64,000 nt of DNA, taken from Doryteuthis pealeii (Eukaryota > Mollusca > Cephalopoda > Myopsida > Loliginidae). A model generated the notes under the pieces. It made no database searches, was not told where the DNA came from, and was given only the letters and a program-made list of their open reading frames with translations. The DNA lies in NCBI GenBank assembly GCA_023376005.1, contig CM042150.1, positions 74,246,131 to 74,310,130 on the forward strand, written 5' to 3'. Below are positions 12,081 to 22,859 of this stretch, in pieces (position 1 is the stretch's first letter; the number at the start of each line of letters is the position of its first letter). The translations under genes were made by a program, and so were the position numbers.

Positions 12081-12189
12081 TCTGCCAAAAAATGCTATTC
12101 AAAAAGCATAAAATCTTTTAATCTAGTCTAGACATCGACGCATCATCACTTTATTATATAAGTTGCTTAGCTGTGCATATGTCTTCAGT

Positions 12190-12440
12190 TAAATTTTGAA
12201 ATTAAGAATTAAAATTTTGTGATCCAATTTTGATACTTTTTGATCACACCTTGTAAAAAGAGCTGAAAAAAGCAAGTGGAGAAACCTAAAATCCATTGAA
12301 GTATTAAACATATCCAGATTGCAGCACTGTTAATATCTTCTAAAATACTGAGAAGAGTCCTGGAAAACTGATGTGATTTTATGTCACTTGGTCTCCACTG
12401 AAGGTCACCAGCTAACACTAGTATAAAAACACACAAATAG
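12190..12440 (+). pseudogene. Non-LTR retrotransposon tail (family L2)
   Basis: Shares with 9,720-9,850 the run gcagcactgttaatat, agaagagtcctgga, the ttcagtgaaag/ctgaaggtcaccagct region and the final ctaacactagtataaaaac. Frames are broken throughout. Confidence 0.55.
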
Positions 12441-13085
12441 TAAAATTATGTAGTGGAGTCATGGAAAGTCTTAAAAATATACATACTTTTGATACTCCAT
12501 AATATATATAATACAAAATATTAACAAAGTATTGATACGTTATTTGGGTTTTTTCCACAAGGATGCCTTCAGATTAAGAAGTCGGAAACAGGAGCTCGTT
12601 TTCACATGTGTTTATTCATTGCTGACGGGGGCGGAAGTACATCGAATTTAAGGGGCGGACAATTAGGGTTTAGTTAAGGGTTAGTCCAAGGGACTTAACT
12701 AATACAAGTATTAAAAAGCTTCATAATAAAAAGTCATAGATACTCTTTAAATGTATGCATGAAATAAGGTTTGGAATAAAGGCCTATATTAAAAAAGTAC
12801 TTTTAATATATCCTTATAAATATAAAAATGTTTTAATCTTTTTATATTTTTCCTTATAATTCTTCATTGGGTTTACATAATGTTAATATTTTACCAATTA
12901 GTAAAAAACACTAAACCTGAGACAAAACCATATTTCTGAGTTAATTGAAAATCAGAGATTTGAAATACTTTTCTATATCTTATGCATAAATCAGAAAACA
13001 CTCATTTTTCATTGAATTCATTTAAAGCCATTTTCAATAACTTGTTTCTTTCTGCTTCTTTTATTAAGATAGAATAATGTTTTTT

Positions 13086-13137
<52 letters not shown>

Positions 13138-13404
13138 ATTTCCAAATCTTTCTTATCTTGTTTACTGATATTTTCTTCAAAAGAAATTCCAGACTTGAAA
13201 CATCTATTTTTATTTTAAACTGACTTCACCATATTTCAGCTATTATATTGTATATGTCATTAAAATCTGTTTCTTCAGACTATATTCTTATATATATTTT
13301 TTTTAAAACTTTTAAAATTTTTATATATTTTATATATTTAAATTTTGATTAACACTTTAAACTATATTTGTTTCCAACAAACGGATACATAAACCAATAA
13401 TCTC

Positions 13405-13443
<39 letters not shown>

Positions 13444-13560
13444 GCTGGTAGCTTCAATTGCCTGTGTAGAAATAAGGAGCTGTATACAAAAGCAAACTTT
13501 ACTTTTATATATATATATATATATGTGATCTCCTCAACGCTCACTGTACTATATATAGTA
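12441..13560. other. AT-rich stretch with a GC-rich patch and TA microsatellites
   Basis: A GC-rich patch at about 12,575-12,705 (gctgacgggggcggaagta, then gggttagtccaaggg) stands out from AT-rich flanks and is probably a transposon scrap of unknown type. (TA)n tracts lie at 13,086-13,135, 13,409-13,441 and 13,506-13,524. No gene recognised. Confidence 0.5.
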
Positions 13561-13607
13561 GTGGCATGTTTATCATTGACTGCTTAATTTGGCATGTATC
13601 ATGTGCT

Positions 13608-13872
13608 ACGTGCCGGTAGCCCAGAGGTAGAGTTTCTGACTCTGTGTGCTCGGTTCTTGGTTTCGATCTGTCTGAGGGAGATCGTAGGAATACACTGCTG
13701 ATGAGACTTAATTAAGTTGAAACAGCTGTACGGTGTTCCACGATGCGCGCGTTATTTGCCGAATTTGCTTGTCATGATTATTTTCAATAATTATCGAATT
13801 TTATATGATATACGCATTGTAATTGCTTTAAAAAATATAAATAATAATAAAATATATATATATATATATATG
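13608..13872 (+). mobile_element. tRNA-headed SINE carrying a hammerhead ribozyme
   Basis: The head has an A-box-like tagcccagagg (13,617-13,627) and a B-box-like ggtttcgatct (13,659-13,669), spaced as in tRNA genes. It is followed within 12 bases by a complete hammerhead motif (13,681-13,744). The rest is an AT-rich tail ending in TAA and TA repeats at about 13,845-13,872. It differs in body sequence from SINE families A and B. Schistosome Sm-alpha SINE-like elements and animal retrozymes are known precedents for mobile DNA with a hammerhead and a Pol III-type promoter. Only one copy is visible, so its ends and target duplication are not defined. Confidence 0.65.
13681..13744 (+). ncRNA. Type I hammerhead ribozyme motif
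   Basis: All conserved core positions are present: CTGATGA at 13,698-13,704, GAAA at 13,719-13,722, and the cleavage triplet GTA at 13,728-13,730. Stem II is 13,705-13,709 paired with 13,714-13,718 (five pairs, one of them G-U, AATT loop). Stem III is only A-U and C-G (13,722-13,723 with 13,728-13,729) closing an AGCT loop. Stem I is open-ended and long: CACTG (13,693-13,697) with CGGTG (13,731-13,735), GGAA with TTCC, and ATCGT with ACGAT, 14 pairs with a 2-base and a 1-base bulge. Cleavage is predicted after A13,730. A very short stem III is typical of hammerheads in retrozymes and Penelope-like elements, which often work best as dimers. Activity is inferred. Confidence 0.8.
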
Positions 13873-13948
13873 TAGTGGTAGTGCGGACATGGAGTCAACG
13901 GTGCCTGGTTACTGACAGTTTCTCGTCTATGAGATCTTCAGAGCTTAA

Positions 13949-13950
<2 letters not shown>

Positions 13951-13984
<34 letters not shown>
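13951..13984. repeat. (TA)n microsatellite
   Basis: Uninterrupted TA tract. Another lies at 13,851-13,872 at the end of the hammerhead SINE. Confidence 0.9.
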
Positions 13985-13987
<3 letters not shown>

Positions 13988-14184
13988 TGAAAATATTTTT
14001 AAAGTTTAGGCTAAGTTTTAGGTGATGTAGGTTTTCGCTTAAGTTGTTTGTTTTAATAGTTTAAAGTGTGACTAGTTAAATCGCAGAATTTTTACTCACT
14101 TATCTAGATTGTGTTAACAAAACATTGTTTAGTACACAGTGATATTTACACAATCAATAGAATAAGTGTAGAGTTATCATGATT

Positions 14185-14850
14185 ATAATGTCATGCTGAT
14201 AGCATCGATTCGCTTGACTCTCTCTCTCACACCATGTGTTTCTATTGGTTATCACTATTACTAGGTCCTTACAGAACTGATGGATGTAAGTTTTTGCTGG
14301 TCAGTTAACATGTGTTTAAATGTAGAAGTCCATAGGAGAACGTCACTTATGAGTTCATCCGTGGAGAGATAGGATGTAAGTGATTGTACAGCTGCAATGG
14401 CCTGATGCTTTCAGGATCTGTTCAAAACAGCCTTCAGAATTCTAGGTTAATTCCTTATCTAGCTTTTTCTCCAAGCATTTTTGTTAAAATCCAGGTGGTA
14501 TGAATCTCGAATGTAAAGCCTGGGGCAGGCAAAAAGAGGCATTGGCCTCGATGTGATGTATAGCCTGGAGCAGGCAAAAACAGGCATTGGCCTCTATGTG
14601 AACTCAAATAAAAACAAAGTTCCTGTGTTTTCAACAAGATAGTGCCATTCCTAGATTAAATGGTAAGCTTCTAAAATTAGTAGACTATTTCACATAGCTT
14701 GGTAACAATAGTTCATCTACTATAAGTGATGTCATCAGAAAAGCATAGATTTCTATTGATAGGTCATTGACCATATGGAAATTTGATTTCCCTGATGAAA
14801 TAAAACAGGAATTCTTTCAAACTGTAGCCATGTCACGAGCAGAGGCATAA
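14185..14850 (-). pseudogene. 5'-inverted (twin-primed) LINE copy, family L1
   Basis: The left part (14,185 to about 14,515) encodes the L1 C-terminal tail on the minus strand, starting at TTWILTKMLGEK. The right part (about 14,517-14,850) encodes, on the plus strand, the segment just upstream in the same protein: SLEQAKTGIGLYVNSNK through EFFQ. Together they cover an almost continuous stretch of the reverse transcriptase tail, with the 5' portion flipped. That is the signature left by twin priming during LINE integration. Both halves carry stops and frameshifts. Confidence 0.6.
14517..14601 (+). repeat. Two tandem 40-bp units, 45-bp period
   Basis: 14,517-14,556 and 14,562-14,601 are near-identical, each starting agcctgg and containing ggcattggcct. 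They lie exactly at the inversion junction of the LINE copy, and the second unit continues into LINE sequence. A local duplication made during repair of the inverted insertion is a plausible origin. Confidence 0.75.
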
Positions 14851-14882
14851 TTCCACCAAGTGAGATTTATAGCTAATGCTTA

Positions 14883-16082
14883 CAGTCAACAAAATTATTT
14901 GTACACCCAATTTTGAATATTTTTATCCATATTTCTCAATATAATGTCATATTATGACAGTTTTTTTATATGTTAATAAGCACCAAGAAAGGAATATAAT
15001 ACTCAATATTCAGAGCAATAGGTTAAATACAACAAATGTAACAGGCAAATTATGCCAAATTGGAAAAGACAAAATTATTGGTACAGTAGAAAATATTGTT
15101 TTAAATTTATTGGTTTGTGTAAGTAATTTACATAATTATTTTATTAGTGAAACTTTCTCGACTATTCAGGAGAATATTTATGATAATTTCAGCAAAAAAC
15201 ATTACGTGGTGCACAGTGTGTCACTATTGTTATTCTTATGTTAACAATATGATAGGGAAGACCAAGGAGCTCAGCGTTGATTTAAGACAGAGAATCATTC
15301 ACTTCCACAAGTTGGATTACAGCAGTTATTTCAAACCAGTTAGCTATCCTTAGATCTATGGTACTGTTCATTATAAAGAAGTATAAACAGTTTAATACAA
15401 CAGAGAATGGGTGGTATGGAAAATGACCACAACAACCTCCTTTTCACAAACTGTCACATTGTTACTTGGTTTAATTTTGCAAAAAATGTCCTTGAACAAA
15501 AAAAATTGCTTTTGGGAAAACCTAATATAGTGTAATGAAACAAAAATGATGTACAAAAGATATGGCACAAAAAGGCAAAGAAACACAGTGCCAAAATTAA
15601 AACATGGAGGCAGTTTGATAACATTTTGGGTTTGTTTTATATCAAGGAGGACTGGACAATTAATTGCAATAAGAGGAATAATGAAATCTTAAAACTATAT
15701 AAAAATTGTGAATGAAAATCTACAACTATTAGTGCAAAATCTTGATCTAGGCCATCGATTTACTTTCCATGTAAATAATGAACCCAAACATAAATCAGTG
15801 ACTGTGAAGCTTCAAAAAGATTACAGTTCTGTCACGATCTTCAAAGATTCCTGACTTGAATCCTATTAAAAAGCTATGGCAAGAATTGTAAATTAAATTA
15901 ACCTTCAGGAATAAGAATTTGTAACCATTGAAGAATCAAAGAAAATCCCAGATAATACTTCAAATCTCATCAAACATTTAAGAAAACGATTGCAGCAAGT
16001 TAGGTGAGAGGCCGTGCTAATGGCTATTAATATTGTGAAAATTGTTCAATTTTTAATACTGTATGAATAATTTTGTATTTTA
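14883..16082 (+). mobile_element. Tc1-like DNA transposon, dead
   Basis: The left end cagtcaacaaaattatttg follows a TA dinucleotide. The right end near 16,061-16,080 (gtatgaataattttgtattt) is a degraded inverted match. Coding scraps in order: GKTKELSVDLRQRIIHFHK (N-terminal paired-like helix-turn-helix, from 15,254), an RS/KKYK region near 15,370-15,390, KHGGGSLITFWVCF (about 15,603-15,640), HVNNEPKH (about 15,770) and PDLNPIKKLWQEL (about 15,853-15,890). In active Tc1-type enzymes the fourth block carries an aspartate (QDNDPKH type). Here it reads N, and stops and frameshifts are frequent. The length, about 1.2 kb, is close to full. Confidence 0.75.
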
Positions 16083-16208
16083 CTCTTTTGTTTATTTTTC
16101 TTCTTCTATTTAGTTAAGTTAACTTATCCTTCTCAAAATTGAGTTTCATTTTCCTTTTTTTGTACTTAATAACGTATAAAAAGTCTAGCATCATATGGGT
16201 AACACATC

Positions 16209-17432
16209 ACTCAATAAGTCTTAGGCCTGATATATAGATGGTGCCACTAATAAAAAATCCATATGACTTTTATTAAGTACTAACCTTCAAATGGCATGTG
16301 TCAAAATTTGTGCCCAATCAGATTATTAGTTTACAAATTACAGTTATTTAAGTGAAGCTACTGGTGCAAATTTTCAAAACAATGAAAAAATCTTAAATTT
16401 GTGTGTGTTGATAAAGCATTGCTTTCTGATGGGAAAAAAATACTGTTCAAGCAAAGCAATGACTTGATAAGTTTTATTCAGACTCTTCTCTGTTGAAAAC
16501 AACAGTTAAAAGGTGGTAAACTGACTTTAAACTTGGTCATACTGACATAAATGATGCTGAACGCTCAGGTCGCCTAAATTCGGCAGTTGTCCTGGAAAAC
16601 ACCAAAAAACTCATTTTGGCTGATTGTAAATTGGAGTTGTGTGAGATAGCAGAGGAGTTGAAGATATTAGAAGACAGTATATTCACCATTTTGCATGAAC
16701 ATTTGTCAATGAGAAAGCTGTGTTCAAAGTGGGTACCATGTTTACTCACAGTCGATCAAAAACATCAACGCGTCAACGATTCAGAGCATTGTTTGCAACA
16801 CAACAAAAAGGAGTTTTTACATAAATGTGTGACAATAGATGAAACATGGATTACCACTTCACTCTGGAGTCATATCGGCAGTGAGCCAAGTGGACAACAG
16901 CAGGTGAAAGCCGTCCAAAGTGACCAAAGAACCAAATATCAGCAGGCAAGGTTTTGGCCTCCTTATTTTGGGATGCAAAATGGATTGATTACCTTGAGAA
17001 AGGAAGAACCAAAAGTAGTGAATATTATATAGCGTTATTGGTGCATTTGAAGGAAGAAATCACCAAAAAACAGCCACGAATGAAGAAGAAAAAAGTGCTC
17101 TTTCATCAAGACAATAAACCGTGTCACAAGTCGATCGCAACAATAGCAAAACTACATGAATTGCACTTTGAATTGCTTCCACGCCCACCCTATTCTCCAG
17201 ATCTGGACCCCAGTGACTCCTGGTGGTTTGCAGACCTCAAAAGAATGCTCCAGTGAAAGAGATTTGGCTCCAATGAAGAAGTGATATTGGAAACTGTGGC
17301 GTATTTTGAGGCCAAAAACAAATCGTTCTACAAAAAAAGGTATCGAATTGTTAGAGAAGCATTGGAATGAGGGTATCACCCTAGAAGGAGGCTAAAAGTT
17401 GTTTTATTAGTTAGACCCAGGACTTAGAGTGT
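16209..17432 (+). mobile_element. Mariner transposon, near full length, dead
   Basis: The terminal repeats are tcaataagtcttaggcctg (from 16,211) and, inverted, the region around gacccaggacttagagtg (17,413-17,431). Between them is a mariner transposase in pieces: a helix-turn-helix region (about 16,380-16,600, frames broken), then MRKLCSKWVPCLLTVDQK, TIDETWI, IDYLEKGRTKS, a block ending FHQDNKPCHKS, LLPRPPYSPDLDPSD and NKSFYKKGI. The three catalytic aspartates are all present (codons at 16,838, 17,110 and 17,215), with the DD34D spacing of mariners between the last two. A TGA at 17,254-17,256 after KRMLQ and several frameshifts inactivate it. Confidence 0.85.
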
Positions 17433-17840
17433 TGTGTTATTAAATTTCTAAGAAATGGGTCAAAATGATTAATATTCATAATAATTTTGTTGATTACTGT
17501 AGCTCACAAATTATCAAAATCTGGTAGTTGATTGGTGGAACCAGAACTCAATTTTCAACATTCATGATTTGGAATTATAAGGAGTCATGTATGCAGATCA
17601 AAGCTTATTTTTGTCATTTAGAAAGTGAAGCCATATCATTTGTCTTTGTCCACTGGATGAATTGGAACCACACAACCACAACTTGTCCATACCACCATTA
17701 TGGCACATAGTAGCACATATAGGATATTTGAAATTCAATCGATTATATTAAATGAAACTATACAACATGCTTCTTATTATCTAGTTTTCCTTTTGTAATA
17801 TTTTATGTAGATATGTATTCAATTTTGAAAAATCCTATTG
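17433..17840. other. Non-coding stretch after mariner
   Basis: Frame 17,528-17,710 (60 codons) has no recognisable domain. Nothing else was identified. Confidence 0.4.
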
Positions 17841-17850
17841 ATGCATATAT

Positions 17851-18140
17851 GTATTTACCAACCTATCCACATGAGCAGGATGTGACACAAGGTCAATTTT
17901 GAGCAGAGTTTGATATATTTGAATTCAGGGTTTTCTTTCTCCAAGACCTCTTGGCATACTAAAGTTAAAAAGAGCAGTCTTTTCTACTTTTTTACCCATA
18001 GCTAGAGGGAGAATAATTGGTTTCATACTTTTCCTAAGTGTTGTAGGAAATGCAAACAGCCTCATCCAGGATTTGAACTTGGGTTGCCATGTCCATTTCC
18101 TATGATGATAACCATTACACCATGAGCACCTCTCTTGTTG
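17851..18140 (-). mobile_element. SINE family A, near full length, minus strand
   Basis: The reverse complement reads head (tggtgtaatggttatcat, B-box-like agttcaaatcctgg), body (gggtaaaaaagtagaaaag replacing the usual aaatagtag block) and tail (gtgtcacatcctgctcatg, ggttggtaaatac). It is intact at both ends. Confidence 0.85.
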
Positions 18141-18149
18141 CATATATGT

Positions 18150-20150
18150 TAAGTTTTCATTTTATTTTTACTTATTAAAATGTTATTGTTCTTCAACTTA
18201 CTTGCTGTGTACCTTTTATATTGTTCTTCACTCAACTATCTTCTTTACTTAACAACGACATCTTTCTCCCTCCCATAATCAAAAACAAAAAAAAGAGAAC
18301 CAAGCAATCAACTGATGGATAAAATGAGAACAATGCCTATCTCCCAAAGAAAGCATTCTACTACCATCCTCTCACTGGTCACTCCTTTCAAATTGTCTAC
18401 TCTTTCCTATGTTACATACAAACTGACTAATCACTTCACAGAGTCACAATATGGAATACACACTCTTCAACATTTACTACTACTCTAGAAAGAATTCTTT
18501 GAAATAGAACATTTATATCACTAAAACAAAAAATACTAATGTCACATGATACTGTCAATAAGGGACCAGCTCATCTTCAGTGGTTGCTGACTGCTTCGAG
18601 AAATCAATATTAGCACTTTCAAACCACATGATTTTAAAATATCTCTCTTATTTCTCATATATGACAACACATTTCAAATTATACACTATGTGATTACAAG
18701 GTGTTATTAGTGTATATACTTGATCTAGCTCTTTGGCAAATAAGAATACTGGGCCTCTCACATATAAATAAAAGTTTGAATATGAGAAACAGGCTGAAAA
18801 TTGAGTAAATCTGGACAATATGAATTCCAACATTATTAAATACACTTTTCCAAAAAAAACTAAGAAGTTATACTAATTGCCTGAAAGAGAGAGAACTGAA
18901 AAAGATATTTTTAGTCACAAGATGGAGGAAATTTGAAACCCTCTCCATTTAGATTCAATCTATACATCAATACTCTTGTTCCGACCGTTATCATCTTGCA
19001 ACATCCTCTGGTTAGAAATGTGACCGTCCAAATCATTCAAGAAGATATGCAAAAATGTAAATCCTGATTATCTGATGCTGCTTATCTACCAAATTATTTC
19101 TTATGAGTTGTCATAGCTAAATAATGGACCATTTTGTTTTTATTATAAAGAAAGAAAGGGAAGGAAAAGAACATGTGATGCAGAAAACAATATAAGAAAG
19201 AGAGTAGGGGAAAAATAGAGAAAGGTGTGACTATGCAGAAGGGATAACACTAATCTTTTTCAATTGAACATAATGAAAATATAAAAAGGAGAAAAAAGAG
19301 AGAAAAAAGAATAAGAGTGTGTTAAATCAGGATTATTATAATTTTTACATATTGAACTATTTGGCAATAGCCCTTAAGTAAACATATCAAATGTTGTAAT
19401 AATTAAATTATCATACTGTGGTATATCCACAGGTCATGCTAGTTTTAAATAATTTTTTTAAAGCTTTTAATTAAAACAAACGGATACAATAATAAGATAT
19501 GAAAAAAGGTTCAGTTTATATATTCAGTGTATTTAATATTTAGGGCTCCTCAGTCATTCTGTACAAGAGGAAGTTTCCTAAAATTCAATGAACAAGAATA
19601 TTTTGATCTGAACAAAAATGAATTGTAAAATGAATCAATAACAAACTGTTTTCTTCTTTGAGTGCATTTATGTGTTAATGTACATTTTTTTTATAGGAGG
19701 GGGCATTTAGTGCATATACCATTTGTGCTGTAAATAGGGTGTCCTGTGATAATGTTATGATTAAAAAGCTAGTCTTGAAGATCCATTACTACTGTATAGT
19801 GAGTTTGATCTTCTCTGGATGCCCCATACTTGTGATCTTGTGTCACATCATACCTGTGGCAAATGGATTAGGTAAATACTTGCCATTTGTACTGTAATAG
19901 TTCATAAAATCTGTATCTTTACTTTCAAATTTTAGCTTCAACTCATAATATCAAAATATAGTAGATCAGTAATAGAAAGTAATAGAGAGATTTTTAAAAT
20001 ATTCAGTAAGTATTTTTCAGGTGTGCAACCCTGACTAAAAATTACTTGATTAATATTGACTTTAAACATGTGTGAACAGTCAATTTGCCATTCAGAATTT
20101 ACATTCTTTGATTATTTCAAGTGTGATAGATAAAATAATTGTATAATAAA
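18150..20150. other. AT-rich non-coding stretch
   Basis: A purine-rich segment (19,140-19,320) and a SINE-like scrap (19,700-19,890, listed separately) are the only distinctive parts. The frame at 18,648-18,845 is not convincing. Confidence 0.5.
19700..19890 (+). repeat. Repeat scrap with SINE-type tail
   Basis: aaaagctagtcttgaagatcc (19,768 onward), tgtatagtga and ggatgccccat recur in reverse complement at about 36,535-36,600 (and in copy 2). The 3' end tgtgtcacatcatacctgtgg resembles the tail of SINE family A. This is probably a related retroposon sharing that tail. Confidence 0.45.
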
Positions 20151-20154
20151 AAAT

Positions 20155-20345
20155 GGAACACAAGATCAAATTCTATGATGAAATTCAGGACAAAGAAATA
20201 GAAAAGTTTAACACAGACTTATGGAGATCAAGTTCTAAATTGGGTACAGGTTTTTAGGTGTGATAGTCATTTTGGATAGCTGGGAAAGTGTGGAAGATGA
20301 ACTCTGTTCTGGTTGACTGGTTACTTTATAAATTAAGGAAAATAG
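20155..20345 (+). pseudogene. Mariner-type transposase N-terminal remnant
   Basis: The frame includes HKIKFYDEIQDKEIEKFNTDL, then SKLGTGF, and out of frame LGKCGR. The pattern matches the N-terminal helix-turn-helix region of a second mariner lineage, different from the copy at 16.2 kb. The C-terminal end of what may be the same element lies at 21,410-21,735. Confidence 0.45.
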
Positions 20346-20395
20346 GATAAATGAGAGGACCAATTGATAAGTCCTCTCATTTATCCCATTTTCCT
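20336..20395. repeat. 25-bp inverted repeat with one mismatch
   Basis: 20,336-20,360 (aggaaaatag then gataaatgagaggac) pairs with 20,371-20,395 around the 10-base loop caattgataa. Only one of 25 positions mismatches. It interrupts the mariner-like remnant. Confidence 0.8.
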
Positions 20396-21409
20396 CAGGC
20401 ATGTCAACCTTTGTTGGGTTATAAAATGCTATATACAGTCCTTTTTTTGTTAGTTAAAATTTTGCATAAATTAAAAATTGGGATATAATTGTAAATATAA
20501 ATATAAATGAAAAAATCTAGAAAACTCATTTTGACTTTGGTTTCATCAGCACCAATGTTTTTAAGAAACCAATATGTTAAAGTTCACAATTGTTTTAGAT
20601 AGCATAAAGAGAAATTTCAAAAATAAGCCCTTGGGATTTTTAAATATATATATATATATATATGTAGATAATTATAGATATATAGATATGAATAAAACGT
20701 CTATTTGTGAGGAAGAATATCAAATGTTATAATTTTTATACACATACATTTAGGCAGAAAGAACATATTATTTTTTATGTTCAAACAGTCTCTTCATATA
20801 TTTCTGTTTGATGGTAGCAAGATTATAGAATTCAATAGAAAAGTGCTTCATAATGTCATGGTATGATGCATAGTCTGGTTATTCCTCCTGTTTTAGTAGT
20901 GTGTCAGTATTGTATAGCCAATAAGTCAACTTGCACCTCATGTTTTTTTTTTAGAACTGTTATCCCAAACTGGGTTTTATTGTGAACAGTTATCATTCCA
21001 TTGTTGTTGCCACTTTTCTTGAATAAACCTATTGATCATGGTCTTCATGTTACTATGGGATTTTCAAATTATCACCAGGTATTATATATAACAAAGCAAG
21101 TTTGACTGTTAGCTTTGTTATTTCCTTTGATTTTAATGTTGCTCAGGATCCAAAATAGTACAATATTTTTGAAGTTGCATATGGAACCCACTCTATTTAG
21201 TGGCTTGATAACTTATGGATTCTCTTGTTTATTTTTTAATTATTTTTGAGTGATAATAAAATGGAAACGGTATCTGATAGAATGAAATATTTTTGGATTT
21301 GCTCTCAGAATTCATCAGATTTGATTGGTAATAAATTAACATTGATCAGCTAATTTTTGATCTGGCCAATTTGAAAAAAAATCTCTCATTACTTTCTTGA
21401 AACAGTCTC

Positions 21410-21735
21410 TGTGAACAATTCCCAAACCAAAATGAATATTCCCATGATTCACAGCTCACTTACTCCTTTGATTTAAATCCTTATGATTATTTCTTTTTCT
21501 TAAAATCAAACCTCATCAATTGGGAACTGTTGAAAACATGCTGCATATTATAATGAACCAACTGCAAGCAGTGTCAGTTGAAGACTTTCTGGATATGGAA
21601 TGATATTGTCAACAATGTGGGACTTCCCAAATAAACTATTTTGAAGGAGATAATGTTGATTTGTAATTAATTTGATAACAAGAATTTTTACCCATTCAGT
21701 CTCATTACTTAATAGACTGACTTTGTACAATAATT
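21410..21735 (+). pseudogene. Mariner-type transposase C-terminal remnant
   Basis: Scraps in order: FLFLKIKPH, GTVENMLHIIMNQLQAVSVEDFLD, then NYFEGDNVDL. These fit the end of a mariner transposase, where FFLFPKLK and YFEGD-type motifs are usual. It is probably the 3' end of the element whose N-terminus is near 20,155, but 1 kb between them is unreadable. Confidence 0.5.
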
Positions 21736-21739
21736 AAAA

Positions 21740-22445
21740 TACATTGTCTTGTCAAATTAGACAATAATAGAAATGATAGTGTTCTGTTTATTTCTCATAT
21801 AGGGAATATGATATTACAATTTCTCAATTATAAAAGATTTTCAAGTTTAATCAATGCTACAAACATCCTTTGATGATTCAAATTGTACTCATACACACTG
21901 CAACATTTCATTTTCATGTACAAAACTCAGTTTGAATATTTTAGAAGAAAGGCCATTCAGTACAATATTTTAAACAAATCAATAAATTGCCACGCAATAA
22001 TAACAGAGAAATGCTGATATCACTGACAGTTTACTTAAGCATTAAAAGCTTGTTTATCATAAACTTTATAAGGAAACCAAGTTATGCTTTAGAATTTGAA
22101 TTAAAAGCCAAAAATACTGAAAAGGTCATTGGTTACTGACAAAGAAAAAAATTGTTATATTATTGAAGCTTTTACAATAAATATTTAGTCATCTACAAAT
22201 TTTAGATCTAAATCCATAAATTAGTTTATGAATATTGATAACAACACATTTTCAATTCTGATTTTTTTGTTGTTTGTCTAATTTTACAAAAAAAGATGTC
22301 ATTCATTAGAAAAAAACTCAGGTGTAAATAAAGAAAAAATAGGAAGAAGATAATGTAGCAAGATTATATTTGGCAAGGACTACTAATGGAAGGGGGAGGA
22401 AGAAAGAAATAAGTGAGAGAGTAAAGGTTTAAAAAATAGTGATGA
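21740..22445. other. AT-rich non-coding stretch
   Basis: No gene, RNA or repeat recognised. Confidence 0.5.
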
Positions 22446-22449
22446 GCAC

Positions 22450-22850
22450 AAAAACAGGATGAACGATGATTTGACTGGAGCGTGACCCCCGAACGGAATT
22501 GAGTGTCAACCGGAAGACCGGAACCGGGGGTCACATGGTGACGTGGAACAACGAAGAAAGGGACCAGCCTCTTTTTGCTTTCGGACGCGTAGGGGAACGG
22601 ACGGGCCTGTGGTGGCTAGTATGGGGTCACAGTAGTTTAATAGTTCTCTCTCCCTGTCTCTCTGCACTTTCCTCCTGTCTGATACGAACCCACGAGACGA
22701 GCACGATAATAAAGGCTAGCAGTTGTGACTACATATTTCTCACGTTGTAATTTTTATCAACAAGATGACCGCGATGTGCCGAAGACATTTTTAGTACGGT
22801 GAATATATCGCCACTGCCGCCGCGTTACTTATATATGTTTGGGTATTGTG
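22450..22850 (+). mobile_element. Candidate solo or 5' LTR with primer-binding-like site
   Basis: A sharp GC-rich island in AT-rich DNA. It contains gacgtggaacaacg, cggacgcgtagggg, a pyrimidine-rich ctctctccctgtctctctg, a polyadenylation-like aataaagg (22,708-22,715), and after ttgtaatttttatcaaca an agatgaccgcgatgtg (about 22,763-22,778). That resembles the TGGTGACC-type start of the internal region in many Ty3/gypsy-like elements. The plus frame 22,499-22,750 has no known domain. No second LTR or coding region was found. Confidence 0.4.
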
Positions 22851-22859
22851 AACATATAC

